A stretch of DNA of 64,000 nucleotides from 2-12-FULL-35-23 sp965196985 (GTDB lineage Bacteria > Pseudomonadota > Gammaproteobacteria > UBA12402). Positions within the stretch are counted from its first letter, which is position 1; each line of letters begins with the position of its first letter. A model generated the notes under the pieces. That model ran no database searches. It had not been told where the DNA came from and was given only the letters and a program-made list of their open reading frames with translations. A program made the translations under genes and the position numbers. The stretch covers positions 1-64,000 of the forward strand of contig CBDALO010000201.1 of NCBI GenBank assembly GCA_965196985.1. The letters run 5' to 3'. Below are positions 56,252 to 64,000 of this stretch, one piece after another.

Positions 56252-56695
56252 ATGTCTTATTGTCGCAATGAAGTTCAGCTTGTTGGTTATGTTGGACAAA
56301 TCAATCATTACGAGGAAGCAGGAAAAACCCCGTTTGCTCGCTTTAGTTTAGCCACCAGTAGTCGTTATAAAAATAAAGCAAACGAAGAGGTGGAGAAAAC
56401 TACTTGGCATACGATCTATTGCTTTGGTAAACGCGCTGAGTTTATCAAAGGCAAAGTCGTAACGGGCAGCTATGTCTCGGTTTCCGGTTCCCTGGAAACC
56501 AACGACTGGCTAACCGAGTCCGGTGAGAAGCGAACCAGCATGGTGGTGCATGCCAATCACCTGCATCGATTGATTGATCGGAAACTACAAGAAAAGCTCG
56601 ACACACTTAATCAGATGTCCTCCCCTGTGCAAGCCTCACCTAAGCCACCGGCTTATCCTGATGACTTGCCCAGTGCGGATGACATCCCGTATTAA
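56252..56695 (+). CDS. ssb: Single-stranded DNA-binding protein, copy B
   Basis: 147 residues, counterpart of 1941-2384. Substitutions such as K to N in the first loop and RH to SR leave the OB core and the DDIPY tail intact. The upstream terminator and downstream GACGGGCAACCGTC terminator are both kept. Confidence 0.88.
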   Translation: MSYCRNEVQLVGYVGQINHYEEAGKTPFARFSLATSSRYKNKANEEVEKTTWHTIYCFGKRAEFIKGKVVTGSYVSVSGSLETNDWLTESGEKRTSMVVHANHLHRLIDRKLQEKLDTLNQMSSPVQASPKPPAYPDDLPSADDIPY

Positions 56696-56822
56696 GAGGT
56701 GTTGCTGTGCTTAAATAATCAGTAAGAATGACGGGCAACCGTCATTCTTTTTTTAACCCCAACCGAGGGAGTGATCCCTCGTTGCGGGGTTGCTCCTTCG
56801 GTTTTTTTGAAGGAGCGTTGCT

Positions 56823-57905
56823 ATGACAACAGAAAATCGTGTTCATAACAATTTGAAGGCGTTGCGAGCCTTGCGAAACGGTCAAACTGCTGACGACTTA
56901 ATGGCGTATACCGGATGGGGTGGCTTGAGAGAGGCCATCTACACCCCTGCTATTTTTAAGGAGTTAAAAGGCTTGATCGGCGAGCAAGCGATTGCAAGTT
57001 TAAAACAGACGTTAAAGTCCGCTTATTACACACCGGCTTGGCTGGTTCGGTTTATGATGCAATGTTTAGCCAGTATACCGAGCTTGTCCTTAGAGGCAGT
57101 GCTTGAACCGAGTGCAGGTGTAGGGAATTTTCTTAACGGGCTTAAACGCTTAAATCGCCCTGAGTCTCAACCCTCGCGTGTGGTGGCTGTGGAGATTGAT
57201 CAGGTCAGTTGTGAACTGTTAAACGTGATTTACCCCGATGTTGAGGTGCATCACACCGGCTTTGAACGTTTTCAGCCGGACGAACAGTTTACTCTGATAC
57301 TGGGCAATCCGCCGTTTGGTCAAATCCAAGTGGACGATCCGGTTCATCAGGATTTAACCCGCTACAGCATTCACCATTACTTTGTGGCTAAAGCCATGCG
57401 GTTATTAAAACCCAATGGGCTACTGGCCATGGTGTTACCGCGCTACTTTTTAGATGCCTCCTGCAAGCAGGTGAGACACATTATTGCAAAGGAAGGGGGA
57501 ACTTTGGTGGCGGCGTTTCGGTTGCCGGATAATTTGTTTAGTGACGCTAAAGTGACTGTGGATATTGTCTTTTTACAAAAGACCGCCGGCACACTGCCTT
57601 GGCGAGAAGCCAGGCGATTTAGCCGTGACGGAAAAAGTGCTTATTTGAATGAGTATTTTTTTACGTACCCCAGTCATATTTTAGGGCGACTCGAATTTTT
57701 TGAAGTCTATGGCAGAAATGAATTGACCTGTAAATCGACAGGCGATTTGGGTCAATCCTTAGCGATGTCACGCAGGTGTTTGCAATTGCAGTTAGAACTG
57801 CAATGCCTACAGGCTCGTTGTGAAACGTTAGTCGCTAATGAGCGTTGGTTGCAAGCTCTGCAAGCAGAGTTAAACCAGCGTTTTGCTAGTAAGACGAAAG
57901 TTTAA
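56823..57905 (+). CDS. Adenine-type DNA methyltransferase, copy B
   Basis: 360 residues, counterpart of 2512-3594, with EPSAGVG and GNPPFG unchanged. A handful of substitutions (C to S, H to R, ND to QD, E to K, A to T, T to A) avoid the catalytic motifs, suggesting that both copies have been kept functional. The same GCTCCTTC/GAAGGAGC hairpin covers its ribosome-binding site. Confidence 0.8.
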   Translation: MTTENRVHNNLKALRALRNGQTADDLMAYTGWGGLREAIYTPAIFKELKGLIGEQAIASLKQTLKSAYYTPAWLVRFMMQCLASIPSLSLEAVLEPSAGVGNFLNGLKRLNRPESQPSRVVAVEIDQVSCELLNVIYPDVEVHHTGFERFQPDEQFTLILGNPPFGQIQVDDPVHQDLTRYSIHHYFVAKAMRLLKPNGLLAMVLPRYFLDASCKQVRHIIAKEGGTLVAAFRLPDNLFSDAKVTVDIVFLQKTAGTLPWREARRFSRDGKSAYLNEYFFTYPSHILGRLEFFEVYGRNELTCKSTGDLGQSLAMSRRCLQLQLELQCLQARCETLVANERWLQALQAELNQRFASKTKV

Positions 57906-58000
57906 GAAAAGAAGCGGGAGCATTGATTAGTAATAATCAAAGCATCTCGCTTTTTTTTCGTGTACAATCCGCGCTCTTAATCAACCAGAAGGAAAAACTA

Positions 58001-58555
58001 ATGCCTGCTAAGAAAAAACCCGTTAAAGTCAAACAAGCTGCGACTCCCTTGCAACAAATCACCGAGTTTAAGCAAACGCTCGCAACCACTGAATCAAAAC
58101 TCGAAGGCGTGTGTGAGAAAGCCGTGTATGATTGCACCCAATCGGTTGCGAAGCTGAAAGAGAAGTTACTGGGCGCGAAAGAGAAACTCACTACCCACAA
58201 AGCAGCCTTAAAAGAAGCTAAAGCCCAACATAAAGCGAAGCCAGGCAAACAAACCGAAAAACGGGTTGCTAAAGCAAAAGAGACTATTGAGGCCATTGAA
58301 GCACTGATTGAGATTGTTAAAACAGAGGTAGACGCATTAAAAGTCCAGCAAGCCGAGATCACCCAAGAGTACAGCTTTGTCATTAACCGCGCCAAAGCCT
58401 TAGCAAAGTTTGAAAAAGAATGGGCGAAGCAAAGCAAGCAAAAAGCGCGAGCCAAAAAGAAACCTGCTAAAAAAAGCAAAACGACTGTCTCTAAAGTCAA
58501 AGCTGAAGAGCCATCAGCCGAGGCTAAGGTGTCATCAACCGAGACTGATGCGTAA
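58001..58555 (+). CDS. Lys/Ala-rich coiled-coil protein, copy B
   Basis: 184 residues, counterpart of 3690-4244 with more changes than its neighbours (for example A to V and H to Q near the start, D to G in the middle), all compatible with a charged coiled coil. Followed 31 bases later by the TALE-like gene. Confidence 0.65.
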   Translation: MPAKKKPVKVKQAATPLQQITEFKQTLATTESKLEGVCEKAVYDCTQSVAKLKEKLLGAKEKLTTHKAALKEAKAQHKAKPGKQTEKRVAKAKETIEAIEALIEIVKTEVDALKVQQAEITQEYSFVINRAKALAKFEKEWAKQSKQKARAKKKPAKKSKTTVSKVKAEEPSAEAKVSSTETDA

Positions 58556-58586
58556 CGCTCGCTTGATGATGTCGTGAGTCATTGGC

Positions 58587-60342
58587 ATGGATGAGTTATC
58601 TGCTAAATTAACCCAATACAACATTGCGCTCACTCGCTACCAGGACGAGTGTCGTCAATTAACTGCGTTAGGGTTTACTGAGCAGCAAGCGGATAAGCTC
58701 ATCCTAAAAAAAGCCTCACGCGAAACCGTGACAAGTGACAACCATTCTAGAACAGTGTGCCTTATTTGAAGTCCGATTAACTAAAGCCGAGATTACGCGG
58801 CTAGGTTCCATTGATGCAGGTGGGTTAACACTGACTAAATTGATCAGCGTGTACCCGCAATTAATAGAGCTAGGGTACACCCATGACCAGCTCATTAAAT
58901 TAGGGAGTAATACCGGTGGCTCGCAAGCATTGAATGCCGTGCTCACCCATCACCACACCTTAATTAAGCGTGGCTTAACCCCTACTGACATTGTTCGCAT
59001 TGCAGGGAATATGGGTGGCGCACAAGCGGTCACGGCATTTCTCGACCATCAACAAACCTTATTGCGGTTTGGCTTTTCCACCACCGATTGCTTAAAAATC
59101 ACTGGCACAATGGGAGCGAATCAGACGATCACTGCTCTGCTTACTCACTACCCCGCCTTGATTCAATGCGGGTATACCCGTGCTGATTTAGTGAGTATTA
59201 GCAGTAAAACCGGCGCAGCACACACGCTGGCGGTGTTAGTAGAACACCATGCCGCACTGAAAAGTTTGGGCTTTTCACACGCAGAACGGGTGAAGATTGC
59301 TCAACAAAACAGTGCGTCCAACAGCTTCAAGGCGTTGTTGCAACATCACTCGGCTTTATTGGAGTTAGGTTTCAGTATCACTGACTTGGTGCGTATCGCC
59401 AGTCAAGACGGGGCAGCGCAAGCGTTCCAAGCGGTACTCGAACACCACGCGCTATTGGCTCAATGGGGATTTAGCCAGTCTGAAATCGTGGCATTATTGA
59501 GCAAGGATGGCGCAGCAAAAACCATTACAACGTTACTGCATCAGCCGGAACTCTGGCAAAACACAGGCTTAACCCATGCGGAATTAGTGCAATTAGTAAC
59601 CCAACGGGGAGCGTCGTTAGCCTTGCAAGCCATGCATCAATATCGCGCTGTGTTACAGACCTTGGGGTTTCAGCACGCTGATTTGGTTAAGATCTTTTCG
59701 ACTGAGGGTCGCACTCAGGCCGTGGAATCCTTACTCACGCACCACCAACAGCTCGAAAGCTGGGGCTTTACCACCGAAGAATTAGTCCCTATTTTAAGCC
59801 ATTCCGGCGCAACCAAAACGCTCGATGCACTCGCTAAGCACTACCCCGCTCTGCTAAATCTGGGTTTTCAGCACAAGCAAATTGTTAAAATACTCAACAA
59901 ACGCGGACGTGCGCCCGCCATCCAAGCCCTACTCACGCATCACGCCACTCTGCTAAATCAGGGCTTTAATGACTACGATTTAATCAGAATAGTCAACCAA
60001 GACGGGGCCAGAGTCACCCTCACGTTACTTGCTGAGGAGCAAAAGGCGTGGCAAACCCTCTCACTCACACCCACTGATTTGGTCAATATCACCGCAAAAA
60101 GTGGCGGAGCCAAGACCCTGCAAGCCCTGCAAACGCACGCTAAAAAATTGCTAGGGTGGGTTTTTTCGGAACCAGAACTTGCACAGATTGCACGTTGTCG
60201 CAGTGCGGGATCCACACTCAACACCCTCGCCAGCCATTACAACACCCTCCGCCAGCAAGGCTTACCGCATCAAAAAATTGTCCAGCTTGCGAGTCAACCG
60301 GCTGGGTTTGTTGTCTTGCAAGCTGAGTTATCTACTCGCTAG
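58587..60342 (+). pseudogene. TALE-like repeat protein, copy B, frameshifted near the N-terminus
   Basis: GTGACAA is duplicated at about 58728-58741, adding 7 bp relative to copy A. The normal start frame therefore ends at 58769 after 60 residues. The main frame is open from a GTG at 58735 to 60342 (535 residues) and still holds all fifteen full repeats and the half-repeat. Only the short N-terminus and the degenerate repeat would be lost. No ribosome-binding site precedes that GTG, but reinitiation is conceivable because the short frame overlaps it. Compared with copy A, two repeats changed their diresidue (FD to ID, SM to TM). Nine of eleven substitutions lie in the first four repeats. Confidence 0.75.
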
Positions 60343-60373
60343 ACGCTTTCCAAGCACCTCGATTTTCAGTCCC

Positions 60374-60471
60374 GCCAACCGTTCCACCGGTTGGCTTCGG
60401 CCCCCGTTTTCGCACGGGGGCTGGGCTTGATTCGTTGCGCGTCACTTCGCAATTAGCGAAGTGACGCGCAA
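60374..60471 (+). other. Three consecutive hairpins after the TALE-like gene, copy B
   Basis: Same three stems as 6056-6153, including the perfect 16-bp arm TTGCGCGTCACTTCGC and its complement. Confidence 0.6.
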
Positions 60472-60862
60472 GCGTTTTCCGGCGATTTTTTAATAAAATC
60501 ATTAAGTTAGAAAGGAAAATATAGCATAATAAATAATGCTCAATGGATTAGGCGTAAAAAGGGTTAGAAATGGAGCAGGGTTACGCATTGAAAAACCCAT
60601 GGACACAGAGCCTCAATTTATGCACATGAAGAGGGGGATCCTTTAAAAAATCCCCCTCGATTGTGTGTAAATTGTCGGCGTCGCCCTTGGCACTCGGTGA
60701 CCCATTGCCACGAACCCAAGTTGTCCACAGCGGTCAGGGATCTTAAAAACATTCCTGACAATGTGGGCAACTTGTCAGGCTGCCTCTGCTGCGGCTTGGT
60801 GTGCCATGGATGAGTCTCTTGCTTGCTGCTGGTTTCGCTGCTGCTCTTTTTTTTATTTTTTG

Positions 60863-61341
60863 AATTTGCTTTTATGGGATCAGCTCGGTAACATGAAGCT
60901 TGGTAATACTGAAGATGGCCTACAGCCTGAAACGCTTAATGCGTCTATTACTTCGTCACCGCCGCCCCTTGTGTCGTGAGCCTAACGAAAGTTAGTGGGG
61001 GATTTTCTTAGAGAACCAGTGTTCGTGTGGCAATGGAAACCTTGTCCAAAAAGTTCGGGTGAGCCAGTGTGCAGCCAGTACCCTTGAGGTATAAACGAAT
61101 GACGATCTGTGAGTCTCTGACATTAAGTCGATGAATGGTGTCGTTACGTCACACCATTGATCTTCCACCTTCGCCAAGGCTAAGGCAGTCGCAGAAGGGA
61201 CTTAATGATTCAGCGGCTATCAATCAACGAGTTGATAGCATTTTCTTAGCACACTGCCAAAGCAAGTGTGATGTTACTGTTATGGCTTGAGCCATCAAAC
61301 CGCTTGAGAGCAGACTTGCGCCTGTTTGGGCAAGAGAGCAT
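60863..61341 (+). ncRNA. Conserved structured region, copy B
   Basis: Counterpart of 6545-7022, with the five-hairpin series at 61216-61334. The candidate 28-residue frame is at 60893-60979. It is cut right after GAGAGCATG by the second IS21-type element. Confidence 0.4.
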
Positions 61342-61402
61342 GTTAGATGTCAACTAGCTTTGCGGTAAGCGCCAACTAGGATTGCAGATTTAGGGCAAAA
61401 AA

Positions 61403-62158
61403 TTATTTTTTCTTATTCTTGTCATGTTCTTTAGTGCGATAGCTTTTTCCAGTAATATTAATTACTGTAGCATGATGTACTAGTCTATCAATAGCAGCTA
61501 CAGCCATACTATTCTCAGGAAAGATACTATCCCATTTACTAAAAGGTTGATTAGCTGTGATAATAAGGCTGCCAGTTTCATAGCGCTGACATATGAGCTC
61601 AAAAAGAACACTTGTTTCATGCTCATCTTTTTTAACGTAACCAATGTCATCTAAAATGAGTAGCGGTATTTTATCGAGTTTAGCGAGCAACTCTTTTAAT
61701 CGATATTGCTGTTTAGCTTGCTGCAAGGTTTGGACTAGATGGGAGGTCTGCTGACACTTAACTCGACTACCTCGCTCAATTTGCCGGTAAGCAATAGCTG
61801 CTGCTAGGTGCGTTTTGCCAACACCACTTGGCCCAAAGATGATTAGGTTGTTCCCATCCTTGATCCAGGTATCACTTTCAGCCAAGGCGTTAATTTGTGC
61901 GGGGTTAATCGACTCATTAGCATCAAATTTAAAGGAGCTCAGTGTTTTACCTTTAGGCAAACCCGATTCACTAATTCTTCTGGCTAATCTTGTCGTTTGT
62001 CGTTTTTGTATTTCCATATCGCATAGCCTAGAAAGATATTGACTGTATGTCCAGCCCTCTTCTTTTGCGGTTAGCCCCAAGTCTTCCCAGTTCATTTTAA
62101 ATGTTGAAAGCTTGAGATCTTTCAATTGTAATGGTAATACCGCTTCATACTGTTCCAT
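61403..62158 (-). CDS. istB: IS21-family helper ATPase, type B
   Basis: 251 residues from MEQYEAVLPLQ, whose ATG has GGAGAAAAAACTT before it; a start 16 codons earlier is possible. Walker A IIFGPSGVGKTHLA, Walker B LLILDDIGYVKKDE and SLIITANQPFSKW are present. Its start overlaps the end of istA by 14 bases. Confidence 0.92.
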   Translation of the reverse strand: MEQYEAVLPLQLKDLKLSTFKMNWEDLGLTAKEEGWTYSQYLSRLCDMEIQKRQTTRLARRISESGLPKGKTLSSFKFDANESINPAQINALAESDTWIKDGNNLIIFGPSGVGKTHLAAAIAYRQIERGSRVKCQQTSHLVQTLQQAKQQYRLKELLAKLDKIPLLILDDIGYVKKDEHETSVLFELICQRYETGSLIITANQPFSKWDSIFPENSMAVAAIDRLVHHATVINITGKSYRTKEHDKNKKK

Positions 62159-62972
62159 AAGTTTTTTCTCCAAGTTGGTTGTTGTTAGTAGGGATACATT
62201 CATCATAATCAGTTAACAAATGTTGTTGGCAATGAATGTTCGGTAATTTTTGATGGCCTGAATTAAACTTTTTCTCAATAGCATTAATATCAAAGGGCAT
62301 GTTTAACTCAATTAGCCTAGAAACATAGACACCTAGCTGATATTCACAGTGATAGTCAGCGGCTAGTTTTAATAACCGTAGCATCAGCTTAGGCGATACC
62401 TTATGATCTTCAGTAGCATCTAAATGCTCCCAGATAGCCTGATAGGTTTCCGTTGGAAGAATCTCATCACGGTACTGGCAAAAACGAAAGGCATTAGGCT
62501 TTTTAATTAATGCATGAATAATATGCCGATAATTAATTGAGTAGCGCGTATTTACTTTATTCCGATACTTTCTTTCTAGTTCGAGCACAAGATTACTGCC
62601 TAGGTATCCCTTAATGAGGTGTTGATAGATATGAAGCGTAATGGTATGCCCAACTAATTGGCTAGGTACGCTGTAAGTGATACCTTTAATGATAATAATT
62701 GATAGACCAGAAACTTTAGTTGACGCCAAATCATAATCCATTGCTTTATTTTCTGGCAACGGTTGCAAAGCGTCTTTCTCCATCTGTAGGTTTTTGCTAT
62801 TACGCTTATTACTATTGAGCATAATTCCCTGAAGCCATTCCTCATATTCCGCAACTGAATTAAAGTTATTGCTGCCACGAAGGATCAATTCTTGAGCTAC
62901 GCGGTTTTTAAAGTGCCCATGTGCTGACTCAACTGAGCCATTCTCATGGCTGCGCCCCTTATTATTTCTAGT
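62145..62972 (-). pseudogene. istA: IS21-family transposase type B, C-terminal part
   Basis: The frame is open from 62972 as G-R-S-H-E-N-G-S-V-E-S-A-H-G-H-F-K, containing the last catalytic glutamate region, through LRGSNNFNSVAEYEEWL to the end. The DNA-binding and first catalytic parts are lost to the IS256 insertion. Confidence 0.88.
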
Positions 62973-64000
62973 GCTAGTGCGCCATCCTTTCTGTAAATTC
63001 CATTGACTTGCTGAAAATAAGCAGGCGACTCAGTCAGATTAGAAATTCCTTTTAAGGTAAACTTAACCAAAAAAGAGGAATGACAATGAGCTGCTATAAA
63101 AATGAGAACTTAATCGAAGAAGCTATACATGTTTTAGCGATGGAGGGGTTTGAAGCTTTACCTAAGCTTGTCTCCAGGTTGATGAATGAGGCTATGTTAA
63201 TAGAAAGGGAGCGCCATTTAAATGCCAGTCCTTATGAGCGAACTGGCGATAGAAACGGATATGCGAACGGCTTTAAACCAAGGTTAATTAACACAGGTCA
63301 AGGTCAGCTTGAGCTACAGATACCGCAGGTTAGAGACTCCAATGAAGCCTTCTATCCATCAGTCTTAGAGCGAGGTGTACGCTCTGATAGAGCACTTAAG
63401 CTGGCTGTCGCTGAAATGTATGTGCATGGGGTTTCCACGCGCAAAGTTGAAAAGGTGCTAAAGCAACTCTGTGGAACAGATATTTCAAGCACAGAGGTAA
63501 GCCGTTGCGCTAAATTGTTGGATGAAGATTTAAAGAAATGGCGAAATAAGCCGTTAGGAAAGATAAAATATCTTTGGCTAGATGCACGTTATGAGAAGGT
63601 GCGCACTAGCGGCACAGTACAAGACTGTGCGGTATTGATAGCCTATGGCTTTGATGAATCAACCGGCAAGAGAACAGTGCTAGGTGTTTCTGTTGCGTTA
63701 TCAGAGGCTGAGGTACATTGGCGTGATTTTCTTCAGCAGTTGGTTGAGCGAGGTATACATGGTATTGAGTTGATTACTAGCGACGCTCATACTGGCCTAA
63801 AAGCCGCTAGAAGAGCTGTGTTCCCCAGTGTTCCTTGGCAACGCTGCCAATTTCATTTGCAGCAAAATGCTCAGGCTCACATACCAAAGCGCTCAATGAA
63901 GGAACCAGTAGCTGAGGAGATTACAGCTATATTTAATGCCTCAAACATTCATGAGTCGGAAAGACTATTGGCTATGGCGGTAGATAAATATCAGCAAACA
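62973..64000 (+). mobile_element. IS256-family element, copy at the right edge
   Basis: Begins GCTAGTGCGCCATCC and matches the other copies up to the end of the window. About 500 bp including the far end lie outside. Confidence 0.9.
63080..64000 (+). CDS. IS256/Mutator-family transposase, first 307 codons
   Basis: Starts MTMSCYKNENL and is open to the last base. The first two catalytic aspartates (YLWLDARYEK, LITSDAHTG) are present and the glutamate region lies beyond the window. Confidence 0.9.
   Translation, partial: MTMSCYKNENLIEEAIHVLAMEGFEALPKLVSRLMNEAMLIERERHLNASPYERTGDRNGYANGFKPRLINTGQGQLELQIPQVRDSNEAFYPSVLERGVRSDRALKLAVAEMYVHGVSTRKVEKVLKQLCGTDISSTEVSRCAKLLDEDLKKWRNKPLGKIKYLWLDARYEKVRTSGTVQDCAVLIAYGFDESTGKRTVLGVSVALSEAEVHWRDFLQQLVERGIHGIELITSDAHTGLKAARRAVFPSVPWQRCQFHLQQNAQAHIPKRSMKEPVAEEITAIFNASNIHESERLLAMAVDKYQQT

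Larger units (their letters stand above)
54327..61341 (+). repeat. Large duplicated segment, copy B (TALE-like cassette)
   Basis: Collinear with 14-7022. The IS21 part is nearly identical, the early cassette genes differ by scattered substitutions, and the 3' half of the TALE-like gene is almost identical again. This uneven pattern suggests gene conversion or recombination between copies. Confidence 0.9.
61342..62972 (-). mobile_element. IS21-family element type B, truncated by IS256
   Basis: It starts at TGTTAGATGTCAACTAGC beside cassette B. It holds a complete istB and the 3' part of istA; IS256 sequence begins at 62973. Its sequence is unrelated to the type A element except at family level. 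Confidence 0.85.

Overview
The window is a mobile-element graveyard around the remains of an integrative/conjugative element. Recognisable genes are gammaproteobacterial in style: ICE-type conjugation genes, a type I restriction-modification locus, IS4, IS21, IS66, IS110, IS256, IS982, IS1634 and ISKra4 elements. Two large eukaryote-like repeat proteins (Sel1 and ankyrin) and the extreme IS load suggest a host-associated, probably intracellular gammaproteobacterium (Legionellales-like). That assignment is inference; no rRNA, tRNA or housekeeping gene is present.

Layout. 1-13: end of an IS256-like element. 14-7022: cassette copy A, made of the end of an IS21 element, an OB-fold protein, a small protein, SSB, an adenine-type DNA methyltransferase, a Lys/Ala coiled-coil protein and a 582-residue protein built almost wholly of 33-residue TALE-like (TAL-effector-type) repeats, then a structured non-coding region. 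7523-10568: an integrase gene broken by IS982, itself broken by an IS4-family element. 10569-14799: a transposon (DDE transposase, AAA ATPase, zinc-ribbon DUF6431-type protein) carrying an IS110 element with a candidate bridge RNA. 14800-18664: broken conjugation genes. 18665-32679: nested IS elements holding a 10.4-kb ISKra4-bounded composite transposon with a Sel1-repeat gene. 32680-38692: a decayed type I R-M locus (hsdM intact, interrupted AAA ATPase, truncated hsdS, no hsdR). 38693-47654: more IS elements and a second copy of the DUF6431 transposon. 47881-50865: a 994-residue ankyrin-repeat protein. 51112-55302: IS fragments and a complete IS21. 55320-61341: cassette copy B, where the TALE-like gene has a 7-bp duplication that shifts the frame. 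61342-64000: a second IS21 type and an IS256 that runs off the end.

How it fits together. The cassette (two OB-fold proteins, methyltransferase, coiled coil, TALE-like protein) is conserved as a block in both diverged copies, and intrinsic terminators or Shine-Dalgarno-masking hairpins lie between its genes. Copy A lies beside an integrase remnant and near conjugation genes, so it probably belonged to a conjugative element. The TALE-like protein uses none of the common Xanthomonas repeat-variable diresidues and has no nuclear-localisation, activation or secretion region. It therefore looks like a compact sequence-reading DNA-binding solenoid acting in the bacterium or on the element. This is the strongest candidate for an undescribed system here.

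IS boundaries with target-site duplications allow much of the insertion history to be read. Several element copies have mismatched flanks, which points to IS-mediated recombination.
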